DNA of 64,000 nucleotides from Epiperipatus broadwayi (Eukaryota; Onychophora; Udeonychophora; Euonychophora; Peripatidae), in the NCBI GenBank assembly GCA_028023455.1, contig JAQFVV010012418.1:7871244-7935243 (forward strand), written 5' to 3'. Below, piece after piece: positions 51,745-62,775 of this stretch. Numbering within the stretch: the first letter of the stretch is position 1; the number at the start of each line of letters is the position of its first letter. The position numbers were made by a program, and so were the translations under genes. Under the pieces are notes generated by a model. That model saw nothing but the letters and a program-made list of their open reading frames with translations. It searched no databases and was not told the origin of the DNA.

Positions 51745-52095
51745 TTGCAATAATTATTGTGGAATACCATTATCATCCACTGTAGCAAAGATAGATACTT
51801 TCAAGGATTTTGTTTGATACATTGCTTACACTCATTACCAGACTAAATGTAGTTTTAGGAAATTAAGAAGCACTGTAGACACAGATACTGTTTGTTGCCA
51901 GAAGTGTTGGGAACAAAAATGATTTATATATTGCTTTTATTGATTTGATCAAACCATTTCATTCAATTAATGACTAACACAAGCACCATTATTTAACAGA
52001 TAAAAGTGCAATATCAGCTACAATGATTCCATTCACATAACTTCTTTATGAGTTAAAATGTCACTATTTTACATTACTTACTGCCTTTTTACACA
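51745..52095 (+). mobile_element. LINE reverse transcriptase fragment
   Basis: Conceptual translation gives NCNNYCGIPLSSTVAKI near 51750-51800. A FRKLRSTVDT phrase follows near 51860, and then the remains of an IDLxKAF-type motif A near 51950 (YCFY.FDQTISF with a stop). The order matches non-LTR RT fingers and palm. Many stops make it an old fragment. Confidence 0.6.
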
Positions 52096-52600
52096 CATAT
52101 AAATATATATTCATACTTAGAGAATTTATAAAATTCTAATATAGTTCTATTTTTATAGACAAAGAGTATATTTGTATAACTGATTAGAGAATTAAATGAC
52201 AAGTGGAAAGATGTATGAACTGTTTGGACACATACAAAAATTCATGTAATTCTAAATGTATTAAGTTTTTTTGTATGAGAAAAAAATAGTATTACAATAA
52301 ATAATAATAATAAAAATAATCTAATATTTTGGCTGGAAAATTTCATAATTTACAATTTAAACATAAAGATACATTAAAAATGATCCAAAGATTGTAAATA
52401 ATCTCATACTAGCTATAAACCTCTTTAGTTTCTAATTAATTTTCTTATTTACTGTTTATGCATTGTATATTGTTTGATCATTTATTATAAAAGCTAAAAA
52501 AATAAATAAATTTAGATTTGTTTTTGATTAGTATAATTTTTTTTAAACGTACAATGAAAGTTAAATTTTTCGTCCGCACTTTTTTTTATCTAATTAAAAA
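52096..52600. other. AT-rich sequence
   Basis: Nothing recognised. Confidence 0.4.
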
Positions 52601-53060
52601 AATAAAAGTAAAAATTGGAGAGAACAAAAGACACACAAATTACTAATCCAGATAAGCTAAAAGAAAAATATTTTTGGTTAATTAAAGGTGGCCGAAAGAC
52701 TTGATAAAAAAGAGAACTTTGTAATTGAAAAATGATAAAGAATGTACAAGATTATAAACCTAAATGTCATAATAATAATAATATGTGCAGAAGCCTAAAA
52801 ACTGGACCTAGAGTATAAAAAGGAAGAGACCGGTTAGATCATCCTGTCGTCTGTTTTTCCTTTGGTTGGTCCTGGATAACAAAAATATATCCAGACACTC
52901 TACGCTGAAATAATTCTGCATGTTGGAGTGGGCCGGGGCTTTTTCTGACATCGTTCCTGAAGATGGACACCAGAAAAGCTTTCGTAACCAACCAGTAGGA
53001 TAGACCAAGATCAACTTATAACCGATGGCCGAGCTCAATCTCCCACAAAAAAAAAAAACT
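52600..53060 (+). repeat. Unidentified repeat-like block with TATA-like box and hammerhead-like core
   Basis: It has clearly higher GC than its surroundings at 52790-53045. TATAAAA lies at 52814-52820. CTGAAGA (52957-52963), a TGG-ACA-CCA mini-hairpin and GAAA (52973-52976) have the arrangement of a hammerhead catalytic core. The block ends in a 12-nt A run. It could be the terminal repeat of a retroelement such as a Penelope-like element. The 76-codon minus frame across it has no family resemblance. Confidence 0.4.
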
Positions 53061-53566
53061 ATGCATAGTAATCCACAAGCTTTGTGAACTCTCTAAACTT
53101 ACCGGTAAGCTAAGATTAACTTTCCCGATTGTGACTTAAAGTTTGCAAACAACTCTTAAAAAAAAAAAAAAAGCTTAAAATAATCCAGATAGAGACTTTA
53201 ATTTTATTGTTCAAGAGACTCTTGTTTACCCAAGAACTTTAATTGTTTAACTTATTTTTTATTAATGGATTCATGTCTGGATTAGTGTGTGTTCTCTCCA
53301 GTTTTATTTAATTAGTAATTTATCTTTAAACATTTTAATTTGTTAGAAGAAAAATATTTATTTCTAATATCAACTCTTCATTTGTATGTTATTGATGATT
53401 ATTATTAAATTTATTAATTAGTTTAGTAAGATTTGAAAATATAATTTACCTTTGCCAATATGTGTTGACAAAGTTCCAGGAATAATAATATCTAGAAAAT
53501 AACTAGTTACGGTAAAAATATGTTACCAATTCTTTTAAAAGCATTTTTCTTTTTAATTTTTGAGAC

Positions 53567-53653
53567 GTGATGCGACGGATTTCAGCAGATTCTTATATGA
53601 ATCCTGGCACCCTTATAAAAGAAATAAAAGCTGATTCCGTCGATAGCGTAAAT
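53567..53653. repeat. Small imperfect hairpin (about 85 bp)
   Basis: GCGACGGATTTCAGC at the left pairs with GCTGATTCCGTCG at the right. It encloses ATTCTTAT and CTTATAAAAG segments that also partly pair. This may be a short MITE. Confidence 0.55.
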
Positions 53654-54384
53654 CATAACAATTACTAGGTAGAGTTGATCAGGAAATATAGTTATGTTTT
53701 TTAGAAATAGGAATGAAACTTTCTTTTTCCATAACTTGATCAACTCATGCATTTTATGTGTAACAGAGACCTAGTCAGATGGGCAAAACGCTTCAATATA
53801 TATATCCATTAGATCGATCTACTGTCATATTACTAAATTAAATTAAAGAGAATTTAATATCATCAACAAATTACATTTTTACAGTCAAAAATATTATAAC
53901 ACTACTTATAACTACTTAACCAATGTGTTTTTATTTAGACTTTAAAGAAATCCATGACACTTGACATTGCAAATATCAAGTGTTATTAATTATTAGTTGT
54001 TATTTTTTAGTATTAGAATTTTTTTTTTCAACTTGTATTATTCCTACATTTGAGTGTACAAGTATGTCATCAAATGAAAATTTTATTAGTTTAGAATCAG
54101 TAAATAAATGCTATCATGAAACAAATTTGTAAAACTTTAAACTTCATCACAAAAATGAAACTAATTTTAAAATAGTTGAACAAAATCCATCTCTGGATTT
54201 AATAGTTAGCTCTACACATTAACAGCATGAAAATATTTACATATTACAATTTAAACATCCTACATACACAGGCAAATTCATATACCCTATAAATAAGACA
54301 TTATTCCTATTTCACAGATGAATCCTTTAATAATGTAATTACTATTTTAGTTTATGAAATAAAATATCAGTATTAATCGGTACA

Positions 54385-55613
54385 CCAGGCCAGCCGCTTG
54401 GTGGCATTGTTTCTCTGCTAAAAACACACAATTATATCGATCCGGGCCCGACTATTTTTTAATTAAAATATTTTTACATTTTCTCCGACTTTTATTAAAA
54501 TATTTTTTCCCAATTTGTCCGACTTTTATTAAAATATTTTTACATTTTCTCCGCCTTTTTAAAAATATTTTGACATTTGATATGACTTTTTTACTCATCT
54601 TTTGACATATGATAAGATTTTTTTGACCAATATTTTGACATTCTTGTAAATACTTTATAATACAAGATTTGATTCATATATTTGTATATTTTCTTTTCAA
54701 AAATGGCAAAATTAAAAACATTGCATAATACAAATAAAGCCAAAACAAAAATCACCGTATTTTAAAAACAAAAAAGAAAACCAAAGTTGAAAAAGTCAAA
54801 AGTTTTGATCTTAGTTTAACTTTTTTGGGCGCAGATGGAAAGAAATAATTTATCGTCACTGAGATAAAAGTAATTTTTGGTTTGTTTTTATTTTTAAAAA
54901 AAAAAGGTTACTAAAAATTGTTTTTAAAAGGAAAAGTTTTAGGATATCAGCGGTATACAAATAAAGCCGAAACAAAAATCGTTATATAGCCCCAAAAAAA
55001 AAGTCACCGTATTTTTTTTAAAAAAAAAACAAAGTTGAAAAAGTCAAAAGTTTTGATCTTATTTTAATGTTTTTTTTTTTTTTTTTTGGGGGGGGGGGCA
55101 AATAATTTGTCATCACAGATCAAACCAATTTTATGATTTCCAAAACTACGTGCAATCTCAGACATTTTATTTGTCTCGTAATGTATGTGGCTATTTGCAT
55201 GAGTTCTGGGAAAAGGTGCTTTTGGCTATGACCTTTTGCAATTTTTCCCATCTTCCAAAATTTGTAGGGAAGCATGGCGACGGTCTTACAATTATTAGTA
55301 TCAAATACGTCGGGTAGGGGGTAAGATCTTTAATTCGAATGCATATTACAACAGTTATGGCCACTTGAATTCCCTCCACCCTCACATCATACAATAGCAA
55401 TCTCTTAAAAGTGTGTATTTGCATAGTGTCACGAAGCACATTAGCGGAGCGTAATATTGGTGTGCAACACCATATATGCCTGCAACGGCTAATATGAACA
55501 GTACTGTTCTATAGGCCATGTTTCTCTGCAAAAGCACAGAAATATTGGGCCATGTAAACGGCACATTTCTGTGTTTTTAACAGAGAAACACCACCACCAG
55601 ACAGCTGGCCCGG
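54385..55613. mobile_element. Non-autonomous DNA transposon with about 47-bp terminal inverted repeats
   Basis: The left end CCAGGCCAGC and the inverted right end CCGGGCCAGC begin arms that match at about 38 of 47 positions, including TGGTGG, GTTTCTCTG and TAAAAACACA. The GC-rich ends contrast with an A/T-rich interior. A second partial copy of the arm (TTTCTCTGCAAAAGCACAGAAAT) lies inside the right end near 55520-55545. The 82- and 60-codon minus frames match nothing known. The superfamily was not assigned and no clean target duplication was seen. Confidence 0.75.
54729..55130. repeat. Internal direct duplication in the DNA transposon
   Basis: ACAAATAAAGCC(A/G)AAACAAAAATC and AAAGTTGAAAAAGTCAAAAG occur at about 54729-54820 and again at about 54957-55066. 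The second copy is followed by a T run and then 11 G. Confidence 0.8.
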
Positions 55614-56797
55614 CAGACTGATTAGTACCAAAATATCAAACTATCATATTTTTATAAATTTATGTCATGTTTTTATTTTATGTTTTTAATCTATTAATTT
55701 GAACAATCAACTATTTTAATTGTACTTAGATATATTTTCAGTTTTTTTTTTTATTATTAATTTTTACAGTCTATATATCACACATTTAGCATTTTTGACT
55801 ATAATAAATAGATGACAGGCACAGAAATGCAAGAGTGCATTTATTTTTAAATTTAAACATATTTGAAAAATTTATTAGAATTTGTAATAATATTTAATCT
55901 ATAAACACAAATGAAGGTATACAGAACTTTTTAAGGACTCACCATTAGATTGCATATTTAAATTATTTTTCAATGATATTTTTTTCTCTTATTATGCTGC
56001 TTTTTTACCTTCAGCTTGCTATCCCTAGGAGAGAATGATTTTTTGATTTTGTTTTACTATATAAAATAAATAAAGAAACAAAACTATATTTTTTAAATCA
56101 ATTGTTTTAATCATTAAAAAAAAAAAATTTCCAAAGGAAATCATATTTTTACAAAACCTACAACCAAATTCAGTTTCTATACTGAATTAGCTGAAGCAAT
56201 GACTGAGAATAAGCACCTTCAAAATGATCGTGCATATCTCTACTCCAAATCGCACTCCATTACCTCAATAACTTTTGAAGTTATAGAAGGATTTTGTATT
56301 CGTGTGAAAAAAATTAAACATTTTCACAAATGAAAAAAAATACATATCGTAAAAATAAAAATTACAATATAAGATTACTAAGTGATTTCACTTAAAAATG
56401 ATAACAGGTCTTCTTAAATTTGCGAATAGATGAAATTTCTGATAAATATAATAGGTACTGTTTTCAGCATTTAAAAAACTTGCTTGTATCATTCCAATCA
56501 CACATACTGAGACAATACATATATTTATTTGACTAATAGAAGTTAAAAATCAGAACAAATTTGCTAACTGCATAATTCATGTGTAAAAATAGATTTATAG
56601 TAAAGTCCATCATTCTATCATAAACATACAATAGGAGTGATATATAATAAATCACTCTATATATAATTTGAATAAATAAAATTGTTCACAAATATTTCAA
56701 ACATATTTACATATGTTGAAAACAAAATATTTTATCAGAAAAATCAACTTAAAAAAGTATGAAAGAAAGAGGAAGACCGGTCTCTTTTTTTCACTCT
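55614..56797. other. AT-rich intergenic sequence
   Basis: Nothing recognised. Confidence 0.4.
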
Positions 56798-56803
56798 TTT
56801 ATT
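56798..56803 (-). promoter_or_regulatory. Possible poly(A) signal of the LRRFIP-like gene (AATAAA)
   Basis: TTTATT on the plus strand reads AATAAA on minus, about 550 bp past the stop codon. The interval would be the 3' untranslated region. In such A/T-rich DNA this hexamer is weak evidence. Confidence 0.3.
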
Positions 56804-57355
56804 ATTATTTTCATTTTTGGTAATAGGCACTGTACATAAAATTTTTTTCTCTTCATGGAGAAAAAAAATGTTTTTTTTCTCTCTGTCAAATAAACACAAT
56901 TCTAATTGTGATTGATTCACAAAAGCCTTGAATGCTATTAGAATCAAGTTCACAAACAAACAAAAATTATTATTTTTTTTTTTAGATTTCTGAGCACAAA
57001 GTAAATATATTTAGGAATTTTACTATTTAAAATAACAAACAAACCATCATTGAATTATAATTTGCTTTTTCTAAGGAAGCTGGTATTAACTGCTGGATTT
57101 AGCAAATTAAATGAATGTGGACCAAATTTTATGTTGAAAACAAAAAAAGCAAAGACCAAAAACAAATACATTTTTTTTTTAAATAAAACAAACTATGGCC
57201 CACATCTATAATCTGTTTAATTATTAATTTTTTGTTTAAGCTACAAAACTAAAAATATGATGCAGAATAAATATATATTTTTTTCATCAAAAATGTTCAG
57301 TCTTATAATTCTTTACATTTTTGCAATTTTTAAATTATTATTCTGCAGTTTTGAT

Positions 57356-57463
57356 TTAACTCCTTGTCATAGCATTTCGTGATGTTTTGAGTTTATCCAA
57401 TCGTTTTTGAAGATGGGAATTGGCAGTTTCAAGTTCTTCTATTCTGGCTTGTGCTTCTCGATA
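57356..57463 (-). CDS. LRRFIP-like protein, last coding exon (C-terminal coiled coil)
   Basis: Thirty-five residues plus TAA, starting YREAQARIEELETANSHLQK and ending RLDKLKTSRNAMTRS. The order IEE(L/M)E..NSHL.KRL(D/E)K(L/M)K..R.A(L/M) is the hallmark C-terminus of leucine-rich-repeat flightless-interacting proteins (LRRFIP1/2), cytoplasmic coiled-coil adaptors that bind Flightless-I. The 3' splice site TTTTGCTTTACTAG precedes it in the minus direction, and the exon begins in phase 0. The stop codon is TAA at 57356-57358. The frame is intact. It was too short to be found as a long open frame. The rest of the gene is to the right. Confidence 0.85.
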   Translation of the reverse strand, partial: YREAQARIEELETANSHLQKRLDKLKTSRNAMTRS

Positions 57464-57949
57464 CTAGTAAAGCAAAACAAAAAAAAGTTAATTATAAATC
57501 AAATATATACAAAATTATGTACATATATTCTTAGAGCAGTATATATATATACAGATATAAAGTATAATAAACAATAAAAAGAAATTGGAGTTAACCATGT
57601 AAACGTTTATTATGCAAATATTACTTATATAAATAATTAATAAGTAATAGTCATCTCTACAAGCCTCAATAATAAATACGAATTAGTTTACAAATAAAAA
57701 TTTTAACTTGCAATTAATTTGCTTGTGATTTGATCCAAATCTCCACAATTAGCAAATTTGTGTATATGTTTTTCTTTCTAAAATTATCCAACATATTTAT
57801 AAAATATGATGCTTTATTTATTTCTTTTACTCAAATTATTTTTAATTTTCAAAATAAATAATATAAAAACTTCATTTCATATGGATATGTTCTGCAAAAC
57901 TTTATTGGCTCATTTATTTTGTAAATTAAAGGTAAAAAAAATAATAGTT

Positions 57950-58025
57950 ATTTTGACTCAGGAAATGTTAGCTCTAGAATCCATCATTCTATTACTACTG
58001 GGCTAAAATGCCCAAAGCAAATAAT
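57950..58025 (-). mobile_element. Degraded tRNA-derived SINE, family 2
   Basis: The reverse complement GCATTTTAGCCCAGTAGTAA continues TAGAATGATGGATTC and ends at a mutated box B. It is recognisable mainly by similarity to the better copy at 58055-58140. Confidence 0.5.
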
Positions 58026-58054
58026 CAAATGGTTAGTCATCATGTGATGTTCAA

Positions 58055-58140
58055 AAATCAAAAGTAATCAATAGTTTGATCCAGGAATCTTTAGATCTTG
58101 ATTGAGGCTGTCATTCTATCACTATACCAAAATACACAGA
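58055..58140 (-). mobile_element. tRNA-derived SINE, family 2
   Basis: The reverse complement has TTTTGGTATAGTGATAGAAT (box A-like), then GACAGCCTC, then AAGATTCCTGGATCAAACTA (box B-like arm). The spacing is right for a tRNA. The family differs from that at 6.05 kb. Confidence 0.6.
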
Positions 58141-58241
58141 ACAAATTTTAAGTGATTGGAAGAGAAAAAAGATTAAAGCGCATGTTTATAAATACGTTGG
58201 ATTATTTAATAAATGGAAATTATGTTGTGAGGTGGCTATAA

Positions 58242-58359
58242 AACCATTAAATATCACATGATGATGAGTAGACCCTAGGTACAAACCTTCCTGTATCCAT
58301 TGATTACTCTGGCTTGCACTGAGTGGCACTATTGTATGGAGAGTTTTGCCTCTGTGTAA
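58242..58359 (+). repeat. 58-kb repeat family, 118-bp insertion with target duplication
   Basis: It carries ATATCACATGATGATGAG, then CATTGATTACTCTGGCTTGC and GAGTGGCACTATTGTA. The flanks GGTGGCTATAA (58231-58241) and GGTGGTTATAA (58360-58370) match at 10 of 11 bases, indicating integration with target duplication. Confidence 0.75.
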
Positions 58360-58684
58360 GGTGGTTATAACTCAGTATATATTTATATAATTATTATTTT
58401 TTAAGGTGAATTTCAGTTTTACTTTATATAAATATAGAAATGTATTAAAAAGTAAAATAAAAATTGAAAAATCAATAAAATAAAATTTACAATTAATTTC
58501 TTATTTTTAATAGTTCAGTGTGTGTGTGGTTTGGGGAGTGGTGTTCATAAGTTTATAATTTCATCTTTTCCTTTAATTTGTTTACTCGATTTTTCAAATT
58601 TACAATTTGTCTTTCAGATAGCCAAATCACTTAACTATCTAATTATTGAACAGTAAATGAATATCTACAAACTCTAGTGAAATA

Positions 58685-59014
58685 ACATCACATGATCACC
58701 ATTTCTTATGCTTGCTCATAACTGTTATTAAAACAGGCAAAACTCCCTGTACAGTAGTGCCACTCAGTGCAAGCCAGAGTAATCAATGGATGCCAGAAGG
58801 CTTGTGCATAAAATCCCTATCTAGTGCCTACTAGGTGGATTGCTCTCAGATCCAAGGCTCCTCACTGATAAAGGCCACCAGCCAGAAACTAGTCTGGGGA
58901 TATTGGATGAGTAGGCACTAGATAGGGATTTTATGCACAAGCCTTGTGGCATTCATTGATTACTCTGGCTTGCACTGAGTGGCACTACGGTACAGAGAGT
59001 TTTGCCTGTTTTAA
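58685..59014. repeat. 58-kb repeat family, inverted (foldback) copy
   Basis: The arms 58730-58832 and 58911-59014 are inverted repeats with only a few differences over about 103 bp. A 78-bp spacer separates them. To the left, 58685-58729 matches the start of the copy at 20.4 kb (ATCACATGATCAC, then TTTCTTATGCT). The spacer holds CTGATAA, a GGC-CACCA-GCC hairpin and GAAA, a hammerhead-like core in the plus direction. Confidence 0.85.
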
Positions 59015-59224
59015 TCTAGTAAAATAAAATGAAGTCTATAAATATTCAGTCTTCAAAACTTAACTAGCCTAGTTGTATCATTTTTTTTACTACAATATAT
59101 CTCTTATAAAATACGCAATATTCTATATAAAGACTTCTAGTTTTTACTTATAAACACCCAAAAAAATCATTATGTAAATTGTGAATATTTACGAATACTG
59201 CATTATTTATTTCTAATCACTTAC

Positions 59225-59283
59225 GTTTTTTACTGTTTCTACAATTTTTTTTTGATTCAATATTATAAGTTTTGATCTTATTT
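59225..59283 (-). CDS. LRRFIP-like protein, probable penultimate exon
   Basis: A 59-bp minus-strand segment lies between a strong 3' splice site (poly-pyrimidine ending TTTTTTAG) and a perfect donor, AAC|GTAAGT. In the one frame that is open and ends at a codon boundary it encodes IRSKLIILNQKKIVETVKN after two bases completing the preceding codon. It ends in phase 0 exactly as the next exon (57463) requires. The residues are hydrophilic with heptad-like Leu/Ile/Val spacing, as expected just before the conserved C-terminus of LRRFIP proteins. Sequence similarity to known members is weak, so the call rests on splice sites, phase and position. Confidence 0.55.
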
Positions 59284-59604
59284 CTAAAAAAAAAATACAC
59301 AAAACATGCTAACTTTTTATTACTAGTCACTATTGCATTACTAATTCAAAAATAAAATAAAACATCATAAAATACCTAATAACAAAAGCTAAATTACATT
59401 ACTTTTTCAAACAAAAGGAGTATTGCATTATTTTGGCCATTATGAATATTAAGAAGATTAAGCATCTTCTCTACTTATTCATTGACTTTGCATCTATTTT
59501 ACAAAATAATTCAATTATATTTCTATTTTTGCATAACCTTGTTCATGCCAAGAAAAAAAGAATTTCCTTCATATAATCTTACAATAACACAGAAGCTAAA
59601 CTCT

Positions 59605-59775
59605 CATTACAGTTGCATCACCAGTGCAAGCCAGAGTAATCAATGGATGAAAGAAGGTTTGTGCATAAAATCCCTATCTAGTGTCTATTTATCCAATATC
59701 CCCAAACTAGTTTCCAGCTTGTGGCTTTCATCGGTGAGGAGCCTTGGATCTGAGAGCACCGCACCTAGATCTTAG
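59605..59775 (-). repeat. 58-kb repeat family, minus-strand copy with hammerhead-like core
   Basis: The plus strand shows AGTGCAAGCCAGAGTAATCA, then GTGCATAAAATCCCTATCTA, then the inverted version of the 58.83-58.91 kb spacer. Read on minus, it gives CCGATGA, an AGC-CACAA-GCT hairpin and GAAA (59711-59734). The 97-codon plus frame covering it is not a gene. Confidence 0.85.
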
Positions 59776-62479
59776 GATCTAATGAAATCCTCCAGCAGCC
59801 ACCTTTTACCTTGTTAGCTAATTATAAAGCTTAGATGTTTAGTGATCTTACAATAACATTAGTAGCACTAATTTGGGAATGATTCTATTCATTTTTTTTT
59901 TTTAATTCTCTTAATCTAAAAAGCTTTCTTTCCACAGTTTTATTCCATATATGAATCCAAACAATATATATAAGTTAAATGTATTAAAAATAGTTTTCCT
60001 TTCAAATATATACTATGTATGATTTCTAGAAAAACATTTGTGATTTTAATTTTCACTACTTGATGTCACTACTGTCCATTTTTTCACAGGCACTTTTGAG
60101 AAAACAAAGCCCCAAAATATTAAATCAATTAGAAAAAAATAAAGTTAATTTGATGTTTTCTATTACCATCAAATATATAAAAGTTAAATTTGTGAAGAAG
60201 AAAAAACAAATTTTAATAATAAATGGTAATACAAATAAATAATTCAAGTTTATTTTTTTTGATATTAAATACTATTTAAAATGTAATATTATTGTCATAA
60301 TTATGAACTATATTTTCTATCAATATCAAAGTTCAACAATCCAGATATAGCAATGTATATTTTAAGTACAGAATATAAACAAATAAAAACATAAATAATA
60401 AATTTTAATTCTAAATAAATAGTAATTCATATAAATAATTTTATTTTAATTTGAAGTGTTAAAGCATTAAATACATCACTCATTTAGACTTGCAAAATAA
60501 AGTAAACTAGGAAATAGTGATTAAAATAATTTAAAAATAATAAATGGATTTTAATAATAAATAAATATTAATGCAAATAAACAATTCAATATTATTAATA
60601 AGTCTATATAATTTTTTTTTTTCATTTTTAAATACAATAGCACCTCGGAGTGATAGTTTCTACTTAATGGCATTGATTTAAATTATGCATATATATGCTT
60701 TGTTAGTAATATGCATTTTTTTTTTTTTACAGTGTCATTCTTCTGATTACAGTTTTTGTATGTAACTCTAGTGATTTCCCAAACTTTATAAAGTTATTAC
60801 ATAATATCTATTGCATACATAATATTTTTGTGTTATCTAATGTCTGACATAAGTATATATAGTAAATTACTTTTTCATCTTACTTTTTTATTATTATTAA
60901 TAGCACAATTCTCAAGGAAATTTTAGGCTATTTCATTTTCATGATATACCAGTGAGACAATCCCATGACTACGATATATATTTGGGAAAAAAAAGAACAA
61001 TGCATAGAAAATTTGATGTAGGTTTGAATTAACTACACTTTTTTAATGTGTAATAACTGTTTACTATTTAAATATCTAATGTATTTGCTCTAGATTATAT
61101 TAAGTATGCTTTGGTGGAAGATCGATTATTTGCTAAACAATGACATGTGTGAAATTTATTATTTAGCAATAAAAGCGATTATCTATCTATTTATCACCCA
61201 CATATTTAGAAAAAAATATTTTTCTAAATAGATGTATATAATATAATAATTTACATCCTACAATCCTAAATTGCTTATTTATTCAGGATATATTATAATT
61301 TATCTTTACATAGAATTAATCAAGCTAAAACAATTCTCAGAAGAATGATACATCAGCTTTATTTATATATTATATATTTTTAAGATATATAACAATTTCA
61401 ATAATTATCATATTGTTATGATTATTAATTGCTGTGTAATTATCAATCTGTTTTCTTAAGCTATATATTTATATAAACATTATCACTTAAGATGTACATT
61501 TTTTATGCAAGCATATACTATAATGATCATCAAAAATTATACATACTACTTTCAAAAACTACCTAATACTTTGCATATAATCATTATCAAATTATTGGCC
61601 AATTAATATGATATTTACAAAGCTTTTGACATTAATTTTTAAAATACAATTGTAAAGTAATATACAATTATTTATAAATATATAAAATATTGCTTAGCTA
61701 AGATGTAATCACAGCTACTCTCAAAAAAAAAAAAGAAAAAAGAAAATAATCAGAATAAAAAATTAAAAATTTAATATGTTTCAAATAAATTATACATTTA
61801 TCTTTTTTTCTTAATTATAGTTGTATACACTATACAAATCAATTTAGATTGATTAATTTTGTTATGAAAAGCCAATTATCTTGAGGGGAGGAAATCTATA
61901 TTTATAGTAATTAAAAAAACAATTTTTATTAACTAATGTACATCAATAACTTTTAATAGAAACATTTATTCAATATATTTAAAAAATTCTGTAAAAATAA
62001 TAAATTATGGAACATATAAATAGAATAAATATTTTCATGCCATCCATGCCTTGTGATCATAAAAACATAAAAGTAATATGTAAATATTGTGAATGCTAAT
62101 ATAAATACAATTTCTCTTATATTCAATAGAGACAGTGAAACTACTTTCTATATCCCTGTGAAAAGTCCCCCCCCCCCGATATCCAGCTCTAACATAATTT
62201 AAACAAAATACACTAGAATAACTCTACAAAATTAAAAATGCCTATATAAAATTTAAAAATAATTTCTCTGCTATGGCCAATTTACGGCTTCTTCCACCAT
62301 CCTAAGTAACAATACATAATTTGTATAAGTTTTTTTTTTTTTGGTATTTGTGAGTTTGCCTGAAAACCAAGATGGCAGCCTGTATTTTTGATAAATATAT
62401 AGTTTCGAGGGTCATTGTTAAATTTAAAAAAAAAGGAATAGCCGATAAATTTCATTCAGAAACTTTATTTCATTTTTTT
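59776..62479. other. AT-rich sequence, presumably LRRFIP-like gene intron
   Basis: No further exon with good splice sites was found. An 11-nt C run lies at 62167-62177. Confidence 0.4.
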
Positions 62480-62765
62480 TTTTTACTTTAATATGAGAAG
62501 CAATAAGACCCTCTTAACAATATTGTACTTTGGTTCACTTCAGTGTGTTTCTTTTTGTTAGCAATTTTTTTTGGTAAATTGTCATAATGATAAAAATTTG
62601 GAACCTTCCTGTCACAGAACATGATGCAGTGGATTATTGCTAAAGCTATGGGATCCTGTCCTCCCGAAATGTGTGTGTTAATGGTCATGATATTGAAACA
62701 GTCGACCTTAGTTCAAGATCAAGTTTCACTGTTCTACGACAGCCCACGGGTCATCCTGCTTTTTT
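62480..62765. other. Unidentified GC-richer island ending in poly(T)
   Basis: It is clearly less AT-rich than its surroundings. It contains a 66-codon minus frame (MTINTHISGGQDPIALAIIH...) with no recognised family and a plus-strand phrase TTAGTTCAAGATC resembling a tRNA box B. A T run of about 15 follows at 62761-62775. It may be an unknown retro-inserted sequence. Confidence 0.3.
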
Positions 62766-62775
62766 TTTTTTTTGT

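Larger units (their letters stand above)
57464..59224 (-). other. Last intron of the LRRFIP-like gene (inferred)
   Basis: It would run from GTAAGT at 59224 to TTTACTAG at 57464, 1,761 bp. Both flanking exons meet at phase 0. It contains SINE remnants and two of the 58-kb repeats. Confidence 0.6.

Noticed and set aside
60060-60242. Plus-strand segment after a good acceptor-like TTTTTTCACAG at 60080-60090
   Set aside because: The Lys/Asn-rich translation has no family resemblance and no donor or continuation was found.
60620-60680. Tigger/pogo-like end (AATAGCACCTCGGAG)
   Set aside because: The phrase resembles a Tigger terminus, but no matching inverted end or TA duplication was found nearby.
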